Source: UBA940 sp045613745 (lineage in GTDB: Bacteria; Bacteroidota; Bacteroidia; Bacteroidales; Rikenellaceae). Taken from it: a stretch of DNA of 64,000 nucleotides. This document shows positions 31,862-40,443 of the stretch, piece after piece. Location of the stretch: assembly GCA_045613745.1 (NCBI GenBank), contig JAZLBP010000009.1, positions 1 to 64,000 of the forward strand, given 5' to 3'. The first letter of the stretch is position 1. The number at the start of each line of letters is the position of its first letter. A program made the position numbers and the translations under genes. Below the pieces are notes generated by a model. That model saw only the letters and a list, made by a program, of their open reading frames with translations, searched no databases and was not told the DNA's origin.

Positions 31862-34264
31862 ATGGATTTCAAAAAGATACTGAAAAAGATAGCTCCCTAC
31901 GTTGCTGTCCCCGCACTTTTTGCGGCTTTGTGCGCAGCATATTTCGCACCACAATTCGAAGGAAAAGAGATTCCGATGCACGACGTGGTGCAGTATGAGG
32001 GTATGAGCAAAGACATCAAAGACCTGCGCGCGGCCGAAGGCATTGACGCGGGTTGGACGGGAGGTATGTTCGGCGGTATGCCCGCATATCTGATTACGGT
32101 CAAGTATCCGTCGATGATTATCCGCAACGCCGTCAACGGCATCCAAAACACCCTCGGCAAGCCGTGGGGTTTCATCCTGCTGGCACTGGCAAGTTTCTGG
32201 GTGATGACGCTGCTGTGCGGCATTAACCCGTGGGTAGGACTTGTGGCGGCTCTGGCCTATGGACTTTCGACCTACTTCTTCATAATCATCGGGGCGGGAC
32301 ACGTCACCAAGATGTGGGCGCTGGCCTATGCTCCGCTGCTGATTGGAGGAGTTATCTACACCTATCACCGCAACATCTGGCTGGGAGGTGCGCTGACAGC
32401 GCTGTTTGCCGCTATCGAAATCGGCGCAGGACACCCCCAAATCACCTACTACTTCGGACTGATTATCGCAGCGCTCGCAATCAACGAGTTTGTGCAGGCG
32501 CTCCGCAATAAAACCCTGCCGCGATTCGCCAAGGCTACCGCAGTATTGGCCGTGGCGGCTGTGTTGTCGGTGGGAGCGAACTACTCGTCGCTGCACTACA
32601 CTATGTCTCACTCGGCCGAAACCATTCGTGGCGGTTCGGAGTTGGCACCCACATCGCAAGGCGAGAAGGGACTCGACTTGGAGTATGCCACAGCGTGGAG
32701 CTACGGCAAGATGGAGACCCTCAACACCTTTATCCCCGGACTTATGGGCGGCTCGTCGAGCGGAGGTTTTGAGGCGAATGGCGAGGTAGCCAAAGCGCTG
32801 ACCAAATATGGTGCACGCGGCATGGCCACACAGTTGCCCTCGTATTGGGGTGACCAACCCTTCACCGCAGGTCCGACCTACATCGGTGCGGTGGCAATAT
32901 TCCTTGCTGTGCTCGGAATATTTGTATTGGAGGGTTGCAAGAAATGGTGGCTAGCGGGTGTGAGTCTGCTGGCTGTGATGCTCGCGTGGGGCAGCAATAT
33001 GATGTGGTTTACGGAGCTGATGTTCGGCATCCTGCCCGGATACGACAAATTCCGCACCGTGTCGATGACTTTGGCCGTTGTGGAGTTTACAATTCCGATG
33101 TTGGGCGCATTTGTGCTGGCGGAGCTGTGGAACGGAGTGGAGCGCGAGAAGTTGATGCGCGGCCTGAAATGGTCGGCAGCTATCACCGGTGGCGTGGCGC
33201 TTGTGTTTGCGCTGCTGGGTGGTGCGATGTTTGACTTTGCCTCGGCGATAGATGCTCAACTGCCCGATGATGTGGCAGAGGCGATGCGTGCCGAGAGAGC
33301 TGCAATGTTGCGCGGTGATGCGTGGCGTTCGCTGATTTTTGTGGCACTGACCGCAGGTGTGGTGATGTTGTTTGGCGTGGGACGAATCAAACGCGGAGCG
33401 ATGATTGCTGCGTGTGCAGTATTGGTATGCGCCGATATGATTCCCGTTAATGCTCGTTTCCTGCCGCAATCGACCTTTGTGTCGGCATCGCAAAACAAGG
33501 TACAACCCACCCCTGCCGATATGGCAATTATGCAGGATAAAGAGCCCGGCTACCGCGTATTGAACACAACGGTCAGTCCGTTCAACGACGCAACAACCTC
33601 GTATTTTCACCGTTCGGTGGGCGGTTATCACGGTGCAAAACTGAGCCGCTACCAAGACCTGATTGAGCGCCATCTGGCAAACACATCTAGTCCGGTGTAC
33701 AATATGCTCAACACAAAATATTTCATCACCGCCGACAAGCAGACCGGCGAGTACAAGGTGTTGGCAAATCCCGACCGACTGGGTGCTGCGTGGTTTGTGG
33801 ACCGTCTGCTGACCGTAGTGAGTCCGAGTGATGAGATTGAAGCTTTGGACCAAATCGACCTTGCAAGCGAGGCTGTGACTGATGAGCGTTTTGCCGAAGT
33901 GTACAGTAAGGCTTCGATGGAGGGTGTGGACCAAAATGCAAACATCCGTCTGGTGGAGTACAAGCCCAACTACTTGCAATATGAGAGCACCTCGGAGTTT
34001 GACGAGATTGCACTGTTCTCGGAGATTTACTATCCGCAAGGCTGGGAGGTACGCATCGACGGCGAACCCGCAGAATATTTCCGAGCAAACTATGTGTTGC
34101 GTGCGATGGTAGTACCCGCAGGCGAGCACATCATTGAGTGGGAGTTCAAGATTCCCGAATTCCGCAAGGTGGAGAACATCACCCTTGCCGCATCGTTAAT
34201 CATCCTTGCAGGTGTGGCGGCAGCACTCGCAGCGACCTTCATCGGCAAACGCAAAAACAGCTAA
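31862..34264 (+). CDS. YfhO-family membrane protein
   Basis: 800 aa with about twelve to thirteen transmembrane helices and a C-terminal soluble domain. YfhO-type proteins are GT-C-like membrane proteins implicated in glycosylation of teichoic acid in Bacillus; in Bacteroidota they are common and uncharacterised. The first periplasmic loop (MFGGMPAYLITVKYPS) and the C-terminal EIYYPQGWEVRIDGE with EWEFKIPEFR are family-like. It begins an operon with ftsX (4-bp gap). Confidence 0.88.
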   Translation: MDFKKILKKIAPYVAVPALFAALCAAYFAPQFEGKEIPMHDVVQYEGMSKDIKDLRAAEGIDAGWTGGMFGGMPAYLITVKYPSMIIRNAVNGIQNTLGKPWGFILLALASFWVMTLLCGINPWVGLVAALAYGLSTYFFIIIGAGHVTKMWALAYAPLLIGGVIYTYHRNIWLGGALTALFAAIEIGAGHPQITYYFGLIIAALAINEFVQALRNKTLPRFAKATAVLAVAAVLSVGANYSSLHYTMSHSAETIRGGSELAPTSQGEKGLDLEYATAWSYGKMETLNTFIPGLMGGSSSGGFEANGEVAKALTKYGARGMATQLPSYWGDQPFTAGPTYIGAVAIFLAVLGIFVLEGCKKWWLAGVSLLAVMLAWGSNMMWFTELMFGILPGYDKFRTVSMTLAVVEFTIPMLGAFVLAELWNGVEREKLMRGLKWSAAITGGVALVFALLGGAMFDFASAIDAQLPDDVAEAMRAERAAMLRGDAWRSLIFVALTAGVVMLFGVGRIKRGAMIAACAVLVCADMIPVNARFLPQSTFVSASQNKVQPTPADMAIMQDKEPGYRVLNTTVSPFNDATTSYFHRSVGGYHGAKLSRYQDLIERHLANTSSPVYNMLNTKYFITADKQTGEYKVLANPDRLGAAWFVDRLLTVVSPSDEIEALDQIDLASEAVTDERFAEVYSKASMEGVDQNANIRLVEYKPNYLQYESTSEFDEIALFSEIYYPQGWEVRIDGEPAEYFRANYVLRAMVVPAGEHIIEWEFKIPEFRKVENITLAASLIILAGVAAALAATFIGKRKNS

Positions 34265-34268
34265 GACT

Positions 34269-35141
34269 ATGAAACTGACAGATAAACAACTCAAACGAAA
34301 AATCAGACGCTCGTACGCCGTTTCGACTATCAGCATCTCGATGGTGCTATTCCTGCTTGGTGCGGCAGCCTATCTGATGGGCAGCGTGATGCGTGCCACA
34401 GACTCCATTCGCGAGAATATGGCCATCAATCTTATGCTCAATTCAACCACTCCCGAGGTGCAGGATTCGCTGGCAGGTCTGCTGCGCGAGACAGTGGAGG
34501 TAAAGCGTGTAAAGTTTATCGACAAGGCCAAAGCCGCCGAGGATTTCAAACAATATGTGGGCGAGGATTTCGAGGAGTTCCTCGGAAGCAACCCCCTACC
34601 CGACTCGTTTGAGATTACACTCAAAGCCGAGAGTTCGACCACCACTGTGGTGGATTCGCTGGCAAAGGTGTGGGGCGAGTGGGAGCACACAATGGAGGTG
34701 GTATATCCCAAAAGTACAATCGAGCTGATTGAGGACAACCTTAATAGGTTCAATGTGGTGTTGGTGATGATGGCAACAGCTCTGCTGATTATCGCCCTCA
34801 TCCTGCTCCGCAACACAATCCGTATGACCATCAACACCCGCAAACAACTTATCGAGACAATGAAACTGGTGGGTGCGACACGTTGGTTTATTATGCGTCC
34901 CTTCCTGGGCAAAAGCGCCGTAAACGGACTCTATGCAGGTGTGCTGGCGTCGGTACTGCTGGTGGCAATGGTAATAGCTATGGGACGTGGTATTCCCGAG
35001 ATGTCGTTCCTTGTGGATGACACCGCACTGGCCGTTGTATGTCTTGGTACGATGGGTGCAGGTGTTATCATCTCGGTGATTTTTACAGCCGCAGCCGTAC
35101 GACGCGTAACCCGTCTGCAAGGTGGCGAACTTTACATTTAA
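34269..35141 (+). CDS. ftsX: cell division protein FtsX-like permease
   Basis: 290 aa from the ATG at 34269. One N-terminal transmembrane helix, a periplasmic domain (about 45-165), then three helices with the FtsX-type segment ETMKLVGATRWFIMRPF. With ATPase FtsE it controls peptidoglycan hydrolases at the septum; ftsE is not adjacent, as is usual in this phylum. The order ftsX-DUF3098-uppP-truB-queA is a familiar Bacteroidota cluster. Confidence 0.92.
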   Translation: MKLTDKQLKRKIRRSYAVSTISISMVLFLLGAAAYLMGSVMRATDSIRENMAINLMLNSTTPEVQDSLAGLLRETVEVKRVKFIDKAKAAEDFKQYVGEDFEEFLGSNPLPDSFEITLKAESSTTTVVDSLAKVWGEWEHTMEVVYPKSTIELIEDNLNRFNVVLVMMATALLIIALILLRNTIRMTINTRKQLIETMKLVGATRWFIMRPFLGKSAVNGLYAGVLASVLLVAMVIAMGRGIPEMSFLVDDTALAVVCLGTMGAGVIISVIFTAAAVRRVTRLQGGELYI

Positions 35142-35163
35142 CAAAGAAAACACATTCGATACA

Positions 35164-35406
35164 ATGAATCAGCAAAAAGACCCCAAAGAGATTGAAAGCC
35201 AAATGGCGCTCGGCAAGAAGAATCTTGTACTGATGGCCATCGGCGTTGCTATTATCGTCCTCGGATTCATTCTGATGGCAGGAGGCGGCAGCGACGATCC
35301 CAATGTATTCAACTACGAAATGTTCAATTTCAGACGCATCACTCTTGCACCCCTGTTGGTAATCGGGGGATTTGCGTTCGAAATCTACGCCATAATCAAA
35401 AAGTAA
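35164..35406 (+). CDS. DUF3098 small membrane protein
   Basis: 80 aa from the ATG at 35164. Two transmembrane helices separated by a short periplasmic loop (GGGSDDPNVFNYEMFNFRRI), a pattern I recognise for DUF3098, which almost always lies between ftsX and uppP in Bacteroidota. Function unknown; the context suggests the cell envelope. Confidence 0.85.
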   Translation: MNQQKDPKEIESQMALGKKNLVLMAIGVAIIVLGFILMAGGGSDDPNVFNYEMFNFRRITLAPLLVIGGFAFEIYAIIKK

Positions 35407-35428
35407 ATTCAATTAACCAACCTACGAA

Positions 35429-36226
35429 ATGAACGTACTCGAATCTATGGTTCTCGGCCTTGTACAAGGCCTGACCGAGTTTCTGCCCGTAAGCAGCAGC
35501 GGACACCTGCAAATAGCAAAAGCACTGCTCGGAGTGGAAATCGAGGAGAACCTTACGTTTGATGTTACACTACACGTGGCAACGGTATTGAGCACCCTTA
35601 TTGTGTTGCGTAAGGAGGTGAGCGGACTTGTGTGTGGAGTGTTGAAATTCCAACTCAACGACCAGACACGATATTTGTTCAAAATCCTGTTGTCGATGAT
35701 TCCCATCGGCATCGTGGGCTTCTGTCTGAAAGACCAAATCAACGAGATGCTCAACTCACCCGCAATTCTGCTTATCGTGGGCGCAATGCTGCTTGTGACC
35801 GCCGCTCTGCTGAGCTTTGCAACCTATGCCAAGCCACGCATCAAGGAGAATATCTCCTATCGTGACGCATTTATCATCGGCGTGGGTCAGGCTCTGGCCG
35901 CTATGCCGGGACTGAGCCGCTCGGGTACAACCATCGCAACAGGTCTGCTGCTTGGCAACAAAAAGGAGAGCGTAGCCCAATTCTCGTTCCTGATGGTGAT
36001 TCTGCCCATTTTGGGTGAGGCCTTTTTGGAAATCATCAGCGGCGAAATGAGTATGGGTGCCGAAATCGGAGCATGGCCCTTGGTTGCAGGTTTCGTGACA
36101 GCGTTTGCCGCAGGTGCCTTTGCGTGTCGTTTTATGATTGAGATTGTAAAACGCAGCAAACTCGTGTGGTTTGCCGCTTATTGCGCTATCGTAGGTTTAA
36201 TTTCCATCATCTCATATTTCGCATAA
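35429..36226 (+). CDS. uppP: undecaprenyl-diphosphatase UppP (BacA)
   Basis: 265 aa polytopic membrane enzyme. The two family motifs are seen: LTEFLPVSSSGHL near the N-terminus (Glu and Ser residues of the active site) and PGLSRSGTTI in the second inverted half. It dephosphorylates undecaprenyl diphosphate to recycle the carrier lipid for peptidoglycan and capsule. truB starts 3 bp later. Confidence 0.96.
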   Translation: MNVLESMVLGLVQGLTEFLPVSSSGHLQIAKALLGVEIEENLTFDVTLHVATVLSTLIVLRKEVSGLVCGVLKFQLNDQTRYLFKILLSMIPIGIVGFCLKDQINEMLNSPAILLIVGAMLLVTAALLSFATYAKPRIKENISYRDAFIIGVGQALAAMPGLSRSGTTIATGLLLGNKKESVAQFSFLMVILPILGEAFLEIISGEMSMGAEIGAWPLVAGFVTAFAAGAFACRFMIEIVKRSKLVWFAAYCAIVGLISIISYFA

Positions 36227-36229
36227 CGA

Positions 36230-36973
36230 ATGGTGACAAACAAAATTACACCCGACACCGACTTCACCGAAGGAGTGGTAATCAATGTGGATAAGCCCTA
36301 CGGCTGGACTTCGGCGGACGTGGTACGCAAACTTAAATTCCTGCTGACAAAAATCAGCGGACACAAGAAACTCAAAGTGGGACACGCAGGAACACTCGAC
36401 CCTCTGGCTACGGGAGTGTTGCTCGTGTGTGTGGGCAAGGCCACAAAACAGGCCGATGCACTGCAAGCCGAGCGCAAGGAGTATGTGACCGAAGTGATGC
36501 TCGGCGCAACAACCCCGAGCTACGATTTGGAGCACCCCATTGATGCAACCTATCCGTGGGAGCATATCACACGCGAGATGGTGGAACAGGCACTCGCCGA
36601 ACTGACTGGCGAAAGACTGCAAACACCGCCCATCTACTCGGCAAAGAAATTCGAAGGACGTCACGCCTATGACTTCGCCCGCGAAGGCGAGGAGTTGGAG
36701 ATGGAGCGTCGTCAGGTACTTATTAATATATATAATATAGAGATTCTGGAATTCGAGGCACCGCGCCTTGTTATCCGCGTGGAGTGCAGCAAGGGTACCT
36801 ACATCCGTTCGCTGGCTCGCGAGATTGGCGAAAAACTCAACAGCGGAGCCCACCTGACCGCATTGCGTCGCACCAAAAGTGGCGAACATACGGTCGAAAA
36901 CGGCTTCAATCTGGAAGAATTGCTAAAAAATTTGCAGGAAATGAAACAAAATCTCGCAAACCGCGTAATATAA
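36230..36973 (+). CDS. truB: tRNA pseudouridine(55) synthase TruB
   Basis: 247 aa. Catalytic Asp in HAGTLDPLATGVL; VDKPYGWTSADVV at the N-terminus, TPPIYSAKK, and the late VECSKGTYIRSLA are family signatures. It modifies U55 in the T loop of nearly all tRNAs. Its ATG at 36230 lies directly after uppP. Confidence 0.96.
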   Translation: MVTNKITPDTDFTEGVVINVDKPYGWTSADVVRKLKFLLTKISGHKKLKVGHAGTLDPLATGVLLVCVGKATKQADALQAERKEYVTEVMLGATTPSYDLEHPIDATYPWEHITREMVEQALAELTGERLQTPPIYSAKKFEGRHAYDFAREGEELEMERRQVLINIYNIEILEFEAPRLVIRVECSKGTYIRSLAREIGEKLNSGAHLTALRRTKSGEHTVENGFNLEELLKNLQEMKQNLANRVI

Positions 36974-37001
36974 TTGTTATTCGTTGTCTAAATACAAGAA
37001 T

Positions 37002-38051
37002 ATGAAACTTTCACAATACAACTACCCCTTTAACGCAGATCTTATCGCCTCGTATCCCGCGCCCAACCGCGACGAGTCGAAACTTATGGTTATCAACCGT
37101 GCCAAAGGCAAAATCCAACACCGCACCTTCAAGGATATTATGGAATATTTCGGTGCTGGTGATGTGATGATTTTCAACAACACCAAGGTGTTCCCCGCAC
37201 GTCTGTACGGCAACAAGGAGAAAACAGGTGCCGAAATCGAAATCTTCCTGCTGCGCGAACTCAACCCCGAGCTCAAACTGTGGGACGTGCTGGTTGATCC
37301 CGCGCGTAAAATCCGTATCGGCAACAAGTTGTATTTCGGAGCTGACTCGTCGCTGGTGGCAGAGGTTATCGACAACACCACCTCGCGCGGTCGTACCCTC
37401 CGCTTCCTGTATGATGGTCCCCACGACGAATTCAAAGAGCTGCTCTATCGTATGGGCGAGACTCCGCTGCCCAAATGGGTACGTCACAAAATCGAGCCGT
37501 TTGACGCCGACCGCTACCAAACAATCTTCGCAAAAGAGGAGGGTGCAGTGGTTGCGCCTATGGCAGGTCTGCACTTCAGCAAACACCTGCTCAAACGTAT
37601 GGAAATCAAAGGCATAAACACCGCCGAAATCACCGCTCACATCGGACTCGGCAACTTCCGTTCGGTGGACGTAGAGGACTTGACCAAACACAAAGTTGAC
37701 TCGGAGCAAATCCGCATCACCACCGCGGCTTCAGAAGAGGTAAACAAAGCCAAAGCAGCAGGCAAAAAGGTGTGCGCCGTAGGTACAAGCGTTATGCGTA
37801 CCATCGAGAGTTCGGTTTCGACCGACGGACAGCTCAAACCCTATGAGGGTTGGACCAACAAGTTCATTTTTGAGCCCTACAATTTCAGCGTTGCTAACTG
37901 CATGATCAGCAACCTGCACTTCCCCTACTCGACCCAGCTGATGATGGTGTCGGCATTCTGCGGTTACGACCTTATGATGCAGGCCTACAAAGAGGCTATC
38001 GAGAACGGCTACAAAATCGGCCCCTACGGAGATGCTATGCTGATTCTGTAA
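37002..38051 (+). CDS. queA: S-adenosylmethionine:tRNA ribosyltransferase-isomerase
   Basis: 349 aa from the ATG at 37002 (an in-frame ATG at 36984 is less likely). Family segments include MIFNNTKVFPARL, ETPLPKWV, the long AGLHFSKHLL, TAHIGLGNFRSVDVEDL (cited by HIGLGNF) and SNLHFPYSTQLMMVSAF. It transfers the ribose of SAM to 7-aminomethyl-7-deazaguanine in queuosine synthesis. Clustered with truB, a tRNA-modification pairing. Confidence 0.96.
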   Translation: MKLSQYNYPFNADLIASYPAPNRDESKLMVINRAKGKIQHRTFKDIMEYFGAGDVMIFNNTKVFPARLYGNKEKTGAEIEIFLLRELNPELKLWDVLVDPARKIRIGNKLYFGADSSLVAEVIDNTTSRGRTLRFLYDGPHDEFKELLYRMGETPLPKWVRHKIEPFDADRYQTIFAKEEGAVVAPMAGLHFSKHLLKRMEIKGINTAEITAHIGLGNFRSVDVEDLTKHKVDSEQIRITTAASEEVNKAKAAGKKVCAVGTSVMRTIESSVSTDGQLKPYEGWTNKFIFEPYNFSVANCMISNLHFPYSTQLMMVSAFCGYDLMMQAYKEAIENGYKIGPYGDAMLIL

Positions 38052-38063
38052 CCACGACACGAG

Positions 38064-38095
38064 TTTGGACAAAAACGGAAAAATCACTATATTTG
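38064..38095 (+). promoter_or_regulatory. promoter of the GT5-like/DUF4270 pair
   Basis: TTTG at 38064-38067, a 20-bp spacer and TATATTTG at 38088-38095, 23 bp before the start codon. Confidence 0.6.
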
Positions 38096-38118
38096 CAAAG
38101 TTATAGCGACCTACATTT

Positions 38119-38934
38119 ATGAGCGAGAGAATATTATACATCTGTCAAGAAATTTCGCCCTACATCGCAGGTGAAACACCAATGGGTATGACCACCAGAA
38201 ACCTTACTACCGCTATGCAGGAGAGAGGTTTCGAAATTCGTACCTTTATGCCTCGTTACGGTTGCGTCAACGAACGACGCCACCAACTGCACGAGGTTAT
38301 CCGTTTGTCGGGTATGAACGTTATCATCTGTGACAACGACCATCAACTGATTATCAAAGTAGCATCGTTGCAACCCTCGCGTTTGCAGGTTTACTTTATT
38401 GACAACGACGACTTCTTCACCCGCAAGGCGCTGGTATGCGACGCTGAGGGTCAGGAGTTTGAGGATAACGACGACCGCGCAATCTTCTTTGCTCGCGGCG
38501 TTATCGAAACCGTTAAGAAACTGCGTTGGCAACCCGGTATCGTGCACTGCCACGGCTGGTTCTCGGCAATCGCGCCCCTGTATATCAAACACGCATTCTC
38601 GGATGACCCCATCTTCAATGGTACAAAAATCGTAGTGTCGCTGCACAACGATGAGTTCACCCGTGAGTTTGGCGACGAGTTCCGCGAGAAAATCATGCAA
38701 GAGAACAGCGGAATTACCAACGAAAACCTCGAAAAAATCGGTACCGAATCATACCAAAACCTGATGAAACTCGTTATTGATTATGCTGACGGCGTAGTTA
38801 TCGAGAGTAGCGAGGTGAATCCTGCTCTGCGCGAGTACGCTCTGGCTAGCGGCAAACCCGTCCTTGTGAAAGAGAACTTTGCCGAGGAAAACGAGTATCT
38901 GGATGCATATCAAAAATTTTACAATGAACTGTAA
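38119..38934 (+). CDS. GT5-type starch/glycogen synthase N-terminal-domain protein
   Basis: 271 aa, only the N-terminal Rossmann half of a GT5 glycogen synthase: ILYICQEISPYIAGETPMG at the start (in place of the usual K-T-G-G-L loop it has GETPMGMTT), FMPRYG, VHCHGW, and VSLHND. Full enzymes are about 470 aa with a second Rossmann domain, which is missing. Short versions such as this are frequent in Bacteroidota, so it is a genuine gene and not a local truncation, but glycogen synthase activity is doubtful. Its end overlaps the next gene by 11 bp. Confidence 0.8.
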   Translation: MSERILYICQEISPYIAGETPMGMTTRNLTTAMQERGFEIRTFMPRYGCVNERRHQLHEVIRLSGMNVIICDNDHQLIIKVASLQPSRLQVYFIDNDDFFTRKALVCDAEGQEFEDNDDRAIFFARGVIETVKKLRWQPGIVHCHGWFSAIAPLYIKHAFSDDPIFNGTKIVVSLHNDEFTREFGDEFREKIMQENSGITNENLEKIGTESYQNLMKLVIDYADGVVIESSEVNPALREYALASGKPVLVKENFAEENEYLDAYQKFYNEL

Positions 38935-40384
38935 GAGTTGGTTTAAGGGTATCGCAAAACATCTGTTGGCAGTGGTGGTGTGTATCGCTGCTGCAGTGGG
39001 TTGTACCGAAGTGAATTACGAGCTGGGATATGACTTCATCCCCAACTCGCAACGAATGACCCTGAAATTCGACACCGTAACAGGTGTGGAAACATATCTG
39101 TATCGCTACGACTCGGTATTGTCGAGCAATACGGGATATGTATTTTTGGGCAAAGTTGCAGACAACACCTTCGGAGAGCGTACCAACAGCTGTTTTGTGC
39201 AATATCTGCCCGTATCAATCCCCTATCAAGGTGGTTTCGGTATTGCTCCCATCATCGACTCGCTCTATCTGCGAGTTGCTATCGCCTCGTACAACGGCGA
39301 CACAACCATCAACCAAAAATTCAACGTTTACGCAATCAACAAAAACTCGGGACTCAGCTACGACTCGCTCTACTACACCAACACAGACGCCGAGCTCTAT
39401 TACAACCCCGAGAATCTGTTGTTTACGTTCAACTACAAGGGCAAAGGCAACATCGCAACCAAAATGGAGCCTACGGCTTTGGGTCGCGAGCTGATGCAAC
39501 AACTCATCTCGGTGGACACCGCAGTGTACAACAACGACTCGCTGTGGAGAGAGAATTTCGCAGGTTTCTACATCACCCCCGACGAGAGTTCGCCCGCATC
39601 GGCAACCTATCAGTTTGCTCTGGACGATGCCTATATGCAGTTGTGGCTGCGTGACCACGATTCTATTGACAACGCCAAAATCAAGGATACCCTGACCTCG
39701 TGGTACTACTTCTACGACGGCGACGAGTACGAAAGCGTGTCGATTAACCTTGCTGAGTACGACTACACAGGCAGCACTCTGGGCGAGTTGCAAGCCGAGA
39801 CCGATAACTTCACCGACACGGTGAACGTTCAACCTACAATCTACGTTCAGACTTGGGGCGGTGTCATCTCGCGTCTTCGCTTCCCCAACGAGTTGGTTGA
39901 GACCCTCAACAATCTGAAATACACCACCGACGAGAACGGCAACAAAGAGGAGCACTCGGTAATGATTAACCAAGCGATGCTGTATGTCGAGATGGAGAAC
40001 TGGATTGAGGGCGATATGGTGACAGTGGACTATATGAACGCCGCACCCGACCGTTTGGGTTCGTACCTGAATATGCGCACCTCGGGAACCGAAGGTTATA
40101 CCCCCTCGCCCATTCCCGACTATCTGTACGACTATGAGAAGAACGTTCAGGCCTCGGACGAGAGTTACGTTCTGCCCTACAACGGATACCTCAACCGCAG
40201 CAACGGTTACTATGAGCTGAACATCTCGTCGTACATCCAACAGATTATGAAGGGCACTATGAAACAAGATATTCTGCTCGGTCCGTCGGGTTACGACTTT
40301 ATGGGATATGGTCAAGTTGCACTCAAAGGCGCAGGTGACCAACCGATGCGACTATCAATAACTTACACACTGATTAAGAAATAG
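38924..40384 (+). CDS. DUF4270 lipoprotein
   Basis: 486 aa from the ATG at 38924, inside the end of the GT5-like gene; a lipoprotein signal ends AAAVGC. The mature part is beta-rich with repeated Y/D/T motifs (TEVNYELGYDFIPN, YLYRYDSVLSSNTGYVFLG region) characteristic of DUF4270, and ends with an MRLSITYTL strand. Surface-located in the phylum; function unknown. The conserved pairing with the GT5-like gene suggests a shared task, possibly in glycan handling. Confidence 0.85.
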   Translation: MNCKSWFKGIAKHLLAVVVCIAAAVGCTEVNYELGYDFIPNSQRMTLKFDTVTGVETYLYRYDSVLSSNTGYVFLGKVADNTFGERTNSCFVQYLPVSIPYQGGFGIAPIIDSLYLRVAIASYNGDTTINQKFNVYAINKNSGLSYDSLYYTNTDAELYYNPENLLFTFNYKGKGNIATKMEPTALGRELMQQLISVDTAVYNNDSLWRENFAGFYITPDESSPASATYQFALDDAYMQLWLRDHDSIDNAKIKDTLTSWYYFYDGDEYESVSINLAEYDYTGSTLGELQAETDNFTDTVNVQPTIYVQTWGGVISRLRFPNELVETLNNLKYTTDENGNKEEHSVMINQAMLYVEMENWIEGDMVTVDYMNAAPDRLGSYLNMRTSGTEGYTPSPIPDYLYDYEKNVQASDESYVLPYNGYLNRSNGYYELNISSYIQQIMKGTMKQDILLGPSGYDFMGYGQVALKGAGDQPMRLSITYTLIKK

Positions 40385-40391
40385 TTTCGGC

Positions 40392-40417
40392 AAACCTAAA
40401 CTTCGCGGTTTAGGTTT
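40392..40417 (+). terminator. hairpin between DUF4270 and topA
   Basis: AAACCTAAA / TTTAGGTTT nine-base stem without a strong T run, 8 bp after the stop codon. It may be a weak terminator. Confidence 0.4.
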
Positions 40418-40443
40418 CCGCATTTATAAAGACACAGACAACT

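Noticed and set aside
32951..34129. 392-aa minus-strand frame
   Set aside because: Antisense to the YfhO gene, Cys/His/Gln-rich composition typical of a shadow frame.
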